64,000 nt of DNA, taken from Axinella damicornis (Eukaryota; Porifera; Demospongiae; Axinellida; Axinellidae). Below are positions 19,258 to 29,326 of the stretch, in pieces. The number at the start of each line of letters is the position of its first letter. Positions within the stretch are counted from its first letter, which is position 1. The stretch is from NCBI GenBank assembly GCA_963931865.1, contig OZ007508.1:12026781-12090780 (forward strand), written 5' to 3'. The notes under the pieces were generated by a model that saw only the letters and a program-made list of their open reading frames with translations, ran no database searches and had not been told where the DNA came from. A program made the position numbers and the translations under genes.

Positions 19258-22183
19258 ATGGCTACCACAGGGAGCGCTGTTGCTGTGCTAAAGGCCCACT
19301 TGGCGAAATCAGCGTACTGTGAACAGCTAGCAAACCTAGACAACGTCAAGAAGTTTGTGCGGATGTGCTACCCAATTCTGGAGGTGGAGGATGTGGAAAT
19401 CAGCGAAGACCGTTGGGTTATAGTGTGCTCAGCCAAATACAGTCTGATTGGTGGTAACACTGGACCAATGAAACCTGCACGCATGATATTCAACAGCGAG
19501 GGTGAGTATTCCTTTGAGGTGCTGCTGAAGAAAATCCAGACAGGGTCAGCCTCCACACAAAGTGATCTCTGGTATCCTGGATACCCTCCTTCCTAGTTCT
19601 GGGTACGTCCTTTGCCCTGGCATTCGAGACTATGAGAGTCAGTATGGAGAGTTCATTCGGTTCAAGTCCAAAAATATGAAGATTTGGATGGAACCGATTC
19701 AACGACACGACTCCACTGAATGTCTTTTATGGTACAAGCCCAGCAACACTCGAATTGCTTCCAACAGCCTCCTCTCTGACGTTTGTGCCAATTGTAAAGC
19801 GCTGGTTCATGACCTCAACACTATCAAGACAAGAGTTCTTGCATTTCGCCTGGACACAAGGAAAAATGGGTTGAGCCGTCATCCAATAGGCCTCTCAAGT
19901 ACCTCTCCCCTGCTAGTCAAACTGAAAGGCTAGCAAAGAGTACCAAGGAGAGGAAGAAGTTGCGCAAGGCTGTTCTGAAGTACGATGATCTTCTGGATGT
20001 TGAACTGAGTGGGGAACAAGATGAGGAATTGGCAGCGCTTGTGAATGCAGTTGATGTCAAGGGGAAGAGAACAGTATTTTCTCTGAGGCTGATCGGGCAA
20101 GGGAGGGCAGTGGAGATGAGCTGAGACGAGCGTGGGAGAGAGATGTGTCCTCGCGGAAGGAATTCTACCAGGACCAGCTCAAGAACTGTAAGTTGGTTCG
20201 TTGTATTGATTTTGTAATTCAAATGAATGAAAACCTTTGTCCTTTTTTCTTTTGTAGCCACTTCTAGCCGTGGAAACAGATGGAATGCAATCACATTCAG
20301 AGTTGGTAGGTAGCAGTATACAAGATTTCGAATTTGCCCACAGGGGTATATGCACGCTTGAAGTAAGCTTTTGACCAGTTTATTTGTCCCTACATGCAGC
20401 TTTGGCTATTTACACACGGTCACCTACCGCATATGAGGCACTACGTGGGTTTGGAATCCTGCAACTTCCAGGCGTGTCTACTCTCAAGACATTCACGTCT
20501 TTCAACCTGGAAAAGCCAGGTTTCAGTGAAGAGCGTTTAGCATATGCCTGCAAACAGTATGACCGCATGTGTGACGAGAAGTGAGCTGCTGGTGAGAAAG
20601 TGCCATTCTCCGAAGGCATTCTCATATTCGATGAGGTGAAGGTTGGCCTAAAGCTTCTCTACCATGCAAAGACAGGAAAACTCCTTGGCTTAGCAATGAC
20701 TGCTGATGAGCTGGGGTCATTACATGATGTGTACCAGACCTTTCAACCAGATCACCGAACCCAGAAGGCCTTGTATGTACTGCAGTACCTCTGGCGTTGT
20801 ACAGCATCTGATTTTGATATCCTGGGGCCATACTACACTGCTCCAGCAACCATGTCAGGCAAATTCATTCTGGCCACACTGTTCGATACGATGGATGCTC
20901 TCCAATTGTACGGCTTCAAGACAAAAGCTACCGTCAGTGATGGGGCGAGCACAAATCTCTTGGCAATCAAGCTACTCACTGGATTCGGTAGTGGAGCATT
21001 TGGGAACAAGCCTGCTGGGAGCTGTCAAGACATCCATGAGGTGAAGGCTTGGTTCACAAATCCCTACACAAATGAGAAGGTGTTTACCCTCATTTGTCCC
21101 TCCCATCAGGTATGTCCCTTTGTGTGCCTACACTTATTGATTGGTTACTATATCCTATGTTTCCGTTTAGCTGAAGAACATGGTAGCTGCACTCTACTCA
21201 TCGAAAGACGTCAGGACAAAGCTGTTCGCCCATGGAGGGGTGCAGTTTGGCTGGAGTACCATAGAAGACATGTTGGAGAGGGAGGTAAACCGTGCCAGGG
21301 AAGGAGTGCCACGTCGAGTCCATGGTCTGAGAGAGTCGTATGTGCACAGGGATATCTGGACCCGGTTGAATGTCAAGCCCGCCAAAATTACGCAGGTACA
21401 GCCAATAATCTACAAGATAATTACATGGTAGCGTGATCGAACATACATGTCTAACCTATCTTCTACAGCAACAATATGTGTTGGCTAAACTTGGTGAGTA
21501 CCTTGACAGCAGCCCAGAAGATACACCATCTGTCCGCCAGACGCTCAGGTACCTGAAGCACCTCAATCAGTTGTTTGAAGAGGGCTTTCTCACCCATCGG
21601 CAAATCTACAGCTCCAATAGTGCAATACTGGCTGAAATGGAACGGGGCTACAAATTCTTCTGTGACTGGCTGGAGTCTCTTATTGAACAAGGTGCTCAGC
21701 TACCAACTATCTCAGTCGTTCCCCCATTTCTTGTTTGCTGCCATATGCATAATGCATGAATTGGCGAACACATGTTTGTACGTATGTAACTTTGGTAACC
21801 CTTTTATTAGGTCTGCAACCTACCAACCCCTACCAGAAGTCTTTCTTGGCATGGCAGGTGCGTTCAAATATTTTCCATCTTGTGGGATGAAAGAAACCTT
21901 TATATATTTTTTGGTTTTGTCACAGACATGGGACCTCATGCGTCTGTGCTGGTATGGTTTCAAGGGATATTGTCAAGAATTCTTTGAGCAACATCCACTC
22001 CACTACGTTGTCCCACTGCGAGCAAATGGGAGTGCAATCGAGACCATCTTTGGCCAACTCAAGCATGGCAGCAGGGGTACACTTACAGCCACTACGTATG
22101 GACCAGCTCGGTCGCAGCTACTCACGAAGCGTAGTATTCATGGTCCACACATCAGAGATGAGTACAGAGATGCACCACTATAA
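19258..22183 (+). pseudogene. P-element-type transposase, seven exons, several frame breaks
   Basis: Order join(19258..20187,20258..20305,20400..21109,21171..21395,21469..21691,21811..21857,21926..22183), all GT-AG with matching phases; about 815 codons. The catalytic region in exon 3 has the P-transposase RNase-H-like features: ILIFDEVKVGLKLLYHAKTG, then TADELGSLHDV, SDGASTNLLAIKLL, and LICPSHQ running across the intron into LKNMVAALY. The C-terminus has NGSAIETIFGQLKHGSRGTL and IRDEYRDAPL, the conserved end of THAP9/P-like proteins. I see no THAP zinc finger at the N-terminus (starts MATTGSAVAVLKAHLAKSAY), so DNA binding may use another domain. Damage: frame shifts near 19560, 19870 (one A missing in an A run) and 20080 (two extra bases), plus an in-frame TGA at 20582. 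Otherwise the copy is well preserved, suggesting recent loss of function. Confidence 0.85.
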
Positions 22184-22326
22184 TAATATTATATCCAAGA
22201 GAGTGAATTACCATCCTCAAAGCGGCCACGAAAGAAATAACCACAAATTTGTTGATTGAATTTGTTTTTGTATCTTATCTGTCATAAATACTGAATATCA
22301 CTTTCACAATCACTATATATCAATAA

Positions 22327-23770
22327 TCACTGGTCTGCAGATTTCTGTTTAGCGGCTAGCACTTTCAAGCTGTCACGAAGCATGAGTGGAACTTCCATCA
22401 CAACCCCACTGTATACGTTGCCAAGCACCCGTCTGTTTTCCAGAACCTCATTTCCGTGGGTGTGGATCATCTTTACCAGTAGCAGCTGGTGTATTTCTGG
22501 GAGGATAACGGTCATTTTTGCATCCGTTATGCCCACTTCTCTACATCCAAACATGAAGGACTTCTTAAGACCATTCATTTCTTTTTCCATCACTAAGTGT
22601 GAACAAGAACACAGAAATAAAGGACACGGACATTCTAACAGTGGTAATGTCTTTAAATGCTTACCTTTATCATGTCAGCTCCATGTCTACAGGCATGCTC
22701 AGCAGACGTTCTGTCCCTCATCATAGTGTGAACCTGCGATGAGTACGTATTACACATGGTTACTGTAGTAACTGTACCCTGTAATCACCAAGGGTTCAGT
22801 CATTGTAGTCTCGTGGGCCAGACGTTCGCGGCACGCATGGAGAGGGAAAAAGAACGTCTGGTCACTTTAGACAGGTTTTCGTGAACATCGCTGGAATGTT
22901 GGCGGCACCAATGAGATTCTTTTTCCCTCCCCCTGCACGCCGCGAACATCTGGCCCACGAGACTACAGTCAGTGGTGGTGGCAGGTACTAAAACACTTCC
23001 AATGGTGGTTAGAAACGAAGCTACAGGTTACTGAAAGCTCAAGCATTTATTTACAGTGTATATACGCACCTGTGACAAGTACCCCCAACATTTCCTTCTT
23101 CATGAGGGTCAAGTTTCCCTTGTCGAGGTGTTCAATGTTGGACGGAAGGTCTATTTTCTCTTCCAAAGAAAGACGCAAACTCTGCAAAACGTGACGCTGC
23201 TCCTCAGATGTAGGATGCTTTAAAGCAGAGAACAGAGCGAAACCACCCATGCAATATTGCTTTAATACCAGCCTCCTCAATAGGGTCAAGGTCCTGCTCA
23301 CTTTCCAGCAGTAGTGTTTCACCTTCCTTGAAGGCTACAATACGCTGCTGGCAGACATCAAACATTGCTTTGCACAACGAGATAATTACTGCCCCTTTGG
23401 TTGAAGATGACAGCGGTTCTCCGACTTTCTTCACAAGCTCTCCCCACTGCATGCCCACAGGGTGACTAGCAGGCTTGTGGATCAACACACGCACCAGTTC
23501 CATCCATTGCAGCTGAAACTTCACATACTTCTCCTTCCCCTTGAAGCACTGTCCAAGTAGAGTGATATACTGCTGGAACAACGCTCCCACAAACCCATCC
23601 GGGGTCCGATTTGTGACACACGCGTCCCAGAACCGTTTTCGTTCAGGAAAACACTTGAGGTGATGGCCCGCGCTAACTTCACCCTTCACTCTCTCTATGA
23701 TATCGATATCCTTGCTATCTAGCGCTTTCAGTTCCGTTACGATGTCCTGTATTTGCTTCTTCTTTAACAC
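22327..23770 (-). CDS. Second, convergent gene inside the P-like transposon, function unknown
   Basis: Minus-strand exons: 23770-23070 (starts MLKKKQIQDIVTELKALDSK; contains CFPERKRFWDACV and KYVKFQLQWMELVRVLIHKP; donor GTGCGT), 22743-22675 (AG acceptor at 22745-22744; TMMRDRTSAEHACRHGADMI; GTAAGC donor) and 22592-22327 (MEKEMNGLKKSFMFGCREVG.. to a stop). A frame shift occurs near 23265 in the first exon, and the second junction is not phase-perfect. The protein is helical and charged, with no recognised domain. It lies entirely within the transposon TIRs and is tail-to-tail with the transposase, so it is probably transposon-encoded (accessory or captured host gene). The nested MITE at 22805-22965 sits in its first intron. 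Confidence 0.55.
22805..22965. mobile_element. 161-bp MITE with TAGTCTCGTGGGCCAG ends
   Basis: GTAGTCTCGTGGGCCAGACG at the left and its inverse (CATCTGGCCCACGAGACTA) at the right; internal GCGGC and GGGAAAAAGAA blocks also pair. Flanks CAGTCATT (22797-22804) and CAGTCAGT (22966-22973) match at 7 of 8 positions, consistent with an 8-bp TSD. It is nested in the P-like transposon and therefore younger than it. Confidence 0.8.
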
Positions 23771-24373
23771 TCTATTCGTTAGTCATATGTAGATACATCA
23801 GGGGGGTTGAGCTGGAACCTGCTGCAGACGCCATTATTTACTTCGCACTTCGCCAACACGTGTTCATTTACTGCTATGCGGCTTCAGGTGCGACTGGATG
23901 TTATATTTTTAGTACAACTCATGTATTCCGCCTGCACCACGGGCGCCTATTGAAGTTACACGCTCTTACTCCGGGCGGGCGATCTACTTATGCGCTCTTG
24001 CAGATACATATTTGTTGTTGCCCCACCTCCGCCCCCTCCACATTCACCTTGCATCCACATGGCGTCATTCACGGTCATTAATGCTCCCAGGCCTTCCCTG
24101 CTTTTGCCGCCAGCCGTGATCGTCTGTTATTGTCACCGCAAACTAAAAATGAAACACAGGGTAGGCCTGGAATTAAGGCTACGAGTTTTGTCATGAACAA
24201 TTAGTAAACAAGCTTCAACTATCATTGTTTTCACTGTCTGCGTTATGTAATTACAAGCATGATCATATCACACAGAATGCACAAATTTGATTGTTGTTTG
24301 TAATTGTACATCATGTCTGAAACATGCATGAAATTCATACATTTCAGAGTGTGTTGATTTCCCATGCACACAG

Positions 24374-24464
24374 GATGGATTCTACATCGCCTGCCAGGAG
24401 GGGTACGGGACAGTGGGGCTGCTGCTTCATGCAGGCAGGGGCTACCGTGGACTGGCAGATCAAG
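24374..24464 (+). pseudogene. Decayed ankyrin exon
   Basis: Bounded by ACACAG and GTGGGC. The start DGFYIACQEGYGTVGLLLHA reads as an ankyrin helix pair, but the exon is 91 nt instead of 99 and the end (VDWQIK) is in another frame. Its paralogue with the same flanking introns is at 41101-41198. Confidence 0.6.
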
Positions 24465-24573
24465 GTGGGCATTGCTACAGCACTGAATGGTTAGATCTCC
24501 CTCAGCTCCCCACATACCAAGAGCACATTGGTACCTTGCTGGGTGGGTATGGAACTGGGGACAGACCCATACA

Positions 24574-24610
24574 CTAGCCTTGTTCCCACGCGGCCTGGGA
24601 ACGAGGCTGA
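24574..24610. mobile_element. 37-bp miniature element, TSD CCCATACA
   Basis: The insertion is little more than two facing TIRs (CTAGCCTTGTTCCCACG and CCTGGGAACGAGGCTGA). CCCATACA is duplicated at 24566-24573 and 24611-24618. The paralogous segment at about 41290-41320 has a single CCCATACA and no insert, which proves the insertion event. Confidence 0.85.
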
Positions 24611-24709
24611 CCCATACATGCACTGTGTGCTCTATACTGATCCCAGTACTCTGTTCATACAAAAAAAATTAGCTTCAATCCAAGCCACTCCCACCTCCAG
24701 TTTCTTTAT

Positions 24710-24829
24710 TGTAGAGAACCATCAAATGTATACAACAGTACAGTCACACTCAACCAGGGCATGCATACATGTGGTCAGTCACCTGATACAACAATGAGAT
24801 TAGTACCATATAAGGGTATGTGAGTCTGT
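24710..24829 (-). repeat. 3' LTR of the retrotransposon (short)
   Basis: About 120 bp, containing a CTTATATGG TATA-like motif when read on the minus strand. A purine-rich tract (GGTGGGGAGGTGTAGGAA on the minus strand, 24850-24830) precedes it and would serve as the polypurine primer for plus-strand synthesis. Confidence 0.7.
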
Positions 24830-24883
24830 TTCCTACACCTCCCCACCAAGCTTTTGTGGAGTGGTGTCTACACAAATGCTGAA

Positions 24884-25357
24884 TTAAGTCCAATTGGAGT
24901 CCTCAACAAGCCTTTGTCGACAGGAACATCTCTGTGCATGTGCTGGTTGGCTTTGCTGTAATTTCTGGGTGCTTGTATCAGTATCGATAATCGATGGTGT
25001 AACTCGACGGTGGAGGAAACGTCGGTTTCGGACCAGGACACGGCCACTATGTGTCTTGACGTGGTACCGACGATGTGGCCCAATGTCCATGACAGTGCCA
25101 TATATGTCCAACCGTTTGGTCTCTGAGTTTTGGATGGCAACATTGGAGCCAATTCGAATCTCGGGGAGGTTGCGTACATGGGTATTGTAGAAGCTTTCTG
25201 CTTTCTCCATGTTGCTTTCAGCTTTCTCCATGTTGCTCGGCTTCTTTTGCACTACACTGCCATTCATATGAGAATGATCGGCGATGGGCTGGTGATTCGA
25301 GAGAATTGACCCGGGCCTGTCACCATGGTGGCTGAATCCATGGGGTGTGGGTAGCAA
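24884..25357 (-). pseudogene. Integrase C-terminal region remnant
   Basis: The downstream part of this minus-strand frame carries the typical chromo/SH3-like tail of sponge and cnidarian gypsy integrases: VRNLPEIRIGSNVAIQNSET followed by DIYGTVMDIGPHRRYHVKT and GRVLVRNRRFLHRR. The upstream residues (MLPTPHGFSHHG..) are the start of the pol region joined across the internal deletion, with a duplicated SNMEKAE motif near the junction. It cannot encode an active integrase. Confidence 0.65.
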
Positions 25358-25480
25358 TCAGGTAAGCCCTTTAGCCGCTTTCCATGAGAGGAGTACTCCA
25401 GTGACGTCTGGGTAGATGTGGAGATCGTCGGTGTATGTCCTCCTACCTAGCTGAAATGTAACGGGTATTTTTCCGATTGG

Positions 25481-26482
25481 TCACATGCTGGTCCTATTCG
25501 CAGCTTGGGGAACGATCCTGGAGGGTAGGAGGTTGTTCACATGTTCCCCCAGGTGGCTCAGGGTCTCTTTGCCAGCTGCTGAGATGTTGGCACCAGAGTC
25601 CGGTAGGATCTCCATGTCCGTGGATCCATTGAGGGAAAGGATGTGGATGGAGATTGTGGGTGCGGGGTCAGTGATGGCATTGTGCCTGATGTTGGACATG
25701 TGAAACCGCGGTGACCCCCTCTCCTTAGATGCCTGCATGGGCTGCTGGGGGATGGGCTGTCGCGATTGCCTCCCACGACACACCTTGGCAAAGTGTCCAA
25801 ACTTCTGGCACAGGTGGCATGTCTGGCCATGGGCAGGGCACTGCTTGTGGCCACCCTGGTGCAGGTTTGCCCCATAACCAGGACAGGTTTGGTGGCACTT
25901 CTCTTCCGGGTGTGCCTTCCGGACAGCGGAGATTGTCCCGGGGGCACCCCGGACCATCTCGGCACGTTGCCTCTTGGCGGCCTCCATCCCTTGACATTTG
26001 GTGATAGCTGTGTCTATTGTCTCCCTAAGGAGATCTTCCACTGTGTCGCCATCTATTAGGCCTTCGATGATCTGATCTTGGCTGGGTGTAATCATTGGAG
26101 CAAAAGTTACAGGTTTTCACCAGTTCTCACAGTGACACAAGGAAGTCATCGAATGATTCACCAGCTTGCTGAGTATGTCGCCAAAAGTTCCGTCGTTCGA
26201 CGGATTCGTTTATATGGTCGTCCACATACTGTTACATGGCTTCTACTATGGAAGTGACACTCTTTCTCTGCTCCGTCGCTAGGCCGAGATTGTCGACGAT
26301 GGTCAACGTTTCGCGGGAGAAGCAGAGGGTCAGTGCTTGGACTTGCTTGGCTTGGGCTACCTTATCCATCCCTGACAGGCTCCTGTATGCGTCTCACAGG
26401 GACTTCCAGGCGGTGAAATCGGTTCCGCGGTCGACTTGTAAGTAGAGTTTTGGCAGATCTCCTTGCCGGAAGACGTAAGCCA
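25481..26482 (-). pseudogene. Gag plus protease of the LTR retrotransposon
   Basis: From ATG 26482 (MAYVFRQGDLPKLYLQV) the gag frame runs to the protease, broken by an in-frame stop near 26236 and another near 26132. The uninterrupted part (26095-25481) holds a CCHC knuckle (CHLCQKFGHFAKVC) and, 70 residues later, the aspartic protease motif ILPDSGANISA. The protease continues out of frame to about 25380 (PVTFQLGRRTYT). The order matrix/capsid-like, zinc knuckle, DSGA protease is that of Ty3/gypsy Gag-Pol. Confidence 0.75.
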
Positions 26483-26501
26483 TGATTTCTGATCCCTGGG
26501 T

Positions 26502-26597
26502 CAGTACAATCACACTCAACCAGGGCATGCATACACGTGGTCAGTCACCTGATACAACAATGAGATTAGTGCCATATAAGGGTATGTGAGTCTGTCA
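26502..26597 (-). repeat. 5' LTR of the retrotransposon (truncated)
   Basis: Matches 24736-24829 over ~94 bp with two differences (ACGTG for ATGTG, GTGCC for GTACC). The inner end present in the 3' LTR (TTGTATACATTTGATGG on the minus strand) is missing, and the primer binding site is not recognisable. Confidence 0.7.
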
Positions 26598-26939
26598 TTT
26601 ATCACTTGCTGTATTTGAACATCTGAATGTTGGTACTGCAATGGGAACTTGATGCTAATTGCACATGATTGCTAATTACCATGGCAACGGCAGCTCTGTG
26701 TATAGCCTGGGAATGGAGCTAGGTGGTGATGTATGTTAGTGAGGAGTGCTGGGACAATGGAACACAGCTACAGCACAGCTACAGCATAGTTAGGAAAATC
26801 TGAGCGCTAATTAGCTCAAGTGGTAGCAATTAATTTGTGGTTATTTCACAAGGTACAAAGGTTGCATGCTGTTGTGTAAGCACAAGGTGGGCTGTTTGAA
26901 TTGTGGGTGTCTGTGTTGTGATGGCTACAGCTAGTTCCT

Positions 26940-27290
26940 TCAGCTACAAAGATCCTGCACAAGGCTACAGTGGGGACTTTGCCTTGGCGAATAATCTATC
27001 AGCGGTTGGCACTGGGTTACAGTTTGCAACATATAGCAGAGAATTTGGGAGTTGGAATTGCAACTGTACACAGAGTTGATACCCTGTTTCATGAAACTGG
27101 CTGTGTTGGCAAGAGAAAGTACCCAGCTGATCATGGTGTCCATAAGTTGACTGAAACTGATGAGCTACTTATTTTAGGGTTTGTTCTTGAAAGGCCAAAA
27201 ACTTGCCTACATGATATTCAAGGGGAGTTGCAAGCTATAAGAGGTAGACATTTCCACTATTTGCCAATGCATACATCGTAATGGATTCAC
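26940..27290 (+). pseudogene. Tc1/mariner-type transposase N-terminal fragment
   Basis: The plus-strand frame reads LPWRIIYQRLALGYSLQHIA, then ENLGVGIATVHRV (helix-turn-helix) and LTETDELLILGFVLERPKTC. This parallels the N-terminal helix-turn-helix of the better-preserved element at 42934 (DLRWRMIYQRIVL.., LTEADQFLLLELVIERP), so it is a second, diverged family member. It breaks off after RGRHFHYLPMHTS where a local tandem duplication begins. The catalytic domain is absent. Confidence 0.7.
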
Positions 27291-27722
27291 ACGTAAGAAC
27301 GAGGCTACACACACAGTAGGATAGAGTTAGACACCAATGACAGTTTCTTGCCAAAAATGTGACTATTTCATGGGCCTTAGTGTTGCGACCCTTTTCTTCA
27401 GCACTTAGAGTTTGGAGATCTCTGAGCTGAGTAAAGTATTGTGAACCGGGATATTCACTTTCTTACCAGGTGACAAGTTGCAAGCTATTAACTGGAACTG
27501 AGGTAGACGTTTCCACTATTTGACGATGCATACATCGTAATGGATTCACACGTAAGAACGAGGCTACACACACAGTAGGATAGAGTTAGACAACAATGAC
27601 AGTTTCTTGCCAAAAATGTGACTATTTCGTCTTTGGAGATCTCTTGAGCTGAGTAAAGTATTGTGAACGGATATTCACTTTCTTACCAGGTGACATGGTT
27701 GCAAGCTGGTCTTGTTATGTCA
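27228..27722. repeat. Tandem duplication, period 259 bp
   Basis: TTCCACTATTTGCC.. at 27252 recurs at 27511, and similarity continues through ACGTAAGAACGAGGCTACACA, CAGTTTCTTGCCAAAAATGTG, GGAGATCTC and CTTACCAGGTGACA. The two copies differ by a few substitutions and small indels (unit 2 lacks a ~22-bp stretch near 27630). Confidence 0.85.
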
Positions 27723-28300
27723 AATTCTGAGGTGCTGAATGAGGCTGGCTGGATGAACTAGACTCAGATTTGCGGAAGTGGTCAATTAGGTGAATTGCAG
27801 CACTAGCCAAAACTTCGGCTGTATTCCCCTTGTCTTTCCGAGACACAGTGCGTACACATTCACCTGTGATGTTTGGAGGACGCTCGTGACTTGACCACTG
27901 ACCACTAACAACCATTCGAGCCCAATGCTTATACTAAAAATTTGTCCCCATGCTCATCAGAAAGCTTTTGCACCAGTTCGTTGACTTTGGCTTCTTTTCT
28001 CGTCGTTCACTTCAAATGGCTTCTTGTTTTCATCATCAGATTCAACAGACTGGCTCCGCTTCTTGCGTTTGCTCAGATCACAGCTTTTTTCCGTCACACC
28101 ACAAGGTAATCTCCATCTCATCCCTGTAACTGGCATACATTTGAGAGAGATCATAAGGGCAAACAATTAATCCACCAGTGATTTGTTGCTGCAGTTGATC
28201 TGCCTTCAAAATAACCCAAGTTAAAGTTATCATTAACTGTGGGGTCTTGTTCTGCAAAAGGCACTCTAAGTTTTTCCTTTTGAAGGTACTCACCCAGTTC
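27700..28300 (-). pseudogene. Fragment of an unrecognised multicopy protein gene
   Basis: Minus-strand frames in sequence give LSQMYASYRDEMEITLWCDG, then a basic and Ser-rich stretch (CDLSKRKKRSQSVESDDENK), then a tail with MVVSGQWSSHERPPNI. The order (basic/acidic linker, then W/MVV..G..S..PP) resembles the N-terminal region of multicopy sponge and cnidarian transposon-associated proteins, but I cannot name the family. The pieces are in different frames. Confidence 0.35.
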
Positions 28301-28745
28301 TATAGCTCTTCCGGTTGATGTCCCAATACTGGAACCCGCTCAGTACCGACCTACTTAGCCTAAGTTCTTCTGGTGTCTTGAAAAGCATCATGCATATTAT
28401 GCCATGTCCAGGAGTTAGGCATCCAGAACCTTCTCAGGAAAATCAAAATCTTCACACTGTACGAGTACGATTGACTGTGCTGAGTCGATGCACTCTGCCA
28501 GGTGAAGGGTGCACAAGTTAATGTGGGCTCTCTCTGACTATAGCACATGACAATCTAAACCTGGGGGGTGGCACTATTTAGACTGCCACCTGATGCACAG
28601 TGGCAGTCAGCCACCCACATACTGGGTTAATGACTTTATGTAGCTACTTGGGGCCATGTATCCGTCAACGTACTGTACGGTAATACCTCACGTCTTCTTC
28701 CACCTCCGTCATCCTGTTCAACACTCACTGCCAGTTTCGCCTGCT

Positions 28746-28781
28746 TTACGCGGCACAATTTTTCCTATACCAAGAGTTTAA
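28746..28781. repeat. Solitary 36-bp end unit of the dimeric repeat family
   Basis: TTACGCGGCACAATTTTTCC..AGAGTTTAA, the same 36-bp unit that occurs singly, doubled or tripled at the end of the repeats at 32707-32780 and 61930-62038. Here it stands alone, without the rest of the repeat. Confidence 0.75.
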
Positions 28782-29326
28782 TCAATACAAGTGATGTAGG
28801 TACCAAAATGAAGCTTATTGAATTTGCTGTCTATTGATACAATTTATTTTTGCATAGCTACACTGAAAGTCAAGTTATAATTATCTCATCAAACCTTTTT
28901 GTGGTGTTATTAGAGGTACACACAACTCAACACTGGTTAGCACTAGCCACTTCCTAATTTGGCACCACTTAGACAAACCACTAATATGTTGATTGAATGG
29001 AATAACAAGTAGCATATGTCTCAAGAAATGGATTTTAAAAAATTCCTAACTATTGTTACATAACATTTAGGCTCTCCAGGCTTGTATATGCACCATGATG
29101 GGTCACTGCAAATCTTTGATCCAATCAATGGATAGGGCATGAAGAGAGCTTTCAAATGATATCTTAAAAGTCATTTTGTGGCAAAAAATGGCCAAGTTAT
29201 ACGTACCAGAAACAAGAATTTCAACAATTTGAGAAAACAGCTGTCAAAGGTAAGGGTGTATGTATAAGCATGTTCTTGTAGTATGTTCTTCCTTTGAGGG
29301 ACTTGGCCAGTCACTCTAACGCATGC
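28782..29326. other. No gene; presumed 3' flank of Mutator-like element
   Basis: AT-rich sequence between the repeat unit and the transposase stop codon. It may contain the element's right terminus, but I could not match it to an inverted copy upstream of 31523. Confidence 0.35.

Larger units (their letters stand above)
19011..24000 (+). mobile_element. P-element-like transposon, 4,990 bp, 7-bp TSD
   Basis: The termini CAAGAGCGCATAAGTAGATC and the inverse ..GATCTACTTATGCGCTCTTG are identical for about 20 bp and pair for roughly 80 bp in all (GGAGTAAGAGCGTGTAACTT, AATACATGAGTTGTACTAAA). CAGATAC flanks both ends (19004-19010 and 24001-24007). It carries a multi-exon P-type transposase on the plus strand, a convergent second gene on the minus strand, and a 161-bp MITE (22805-22965) nested between exons of the latter. 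A 542-bp internally deleted relative at 33141-33682 also has a 7-bp duplication (CTATCTT). Confidence 0.9.
24710..26597 (-). mobile_element. Deleted Ty3/gypsy-type LTR retrotransposon, TSD TTTAT
   Basis: The element begins TGTAGAGAACC and ends GTCTGTCA on the plus strand (TG..CA), with TTTAT at 24705-24709 and 26598-26602. The paralogue at 41380-41410 reads CCAGTTTCTTTAACACTTGCTG with no insert, confirming the boundaries. Coding is on the minus strand: gag, protease and then the integrase C-terminus; RT, RNase H and most of integrase are deleted near 25260. Both LTRs are very short (shared ~94 bp: 24736-24829 and 26502-26595), and the 5' LTR lacks about 26 bp at its inner end. Confidence 0.85.

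Noticed and set aside
24884..26482. Endogenous retrovirus with envelope
   Set aside because: Only gag, protease and an integrase tail are present; no envelope-like membrane ORF exists between the integrase and the 3' LTR.
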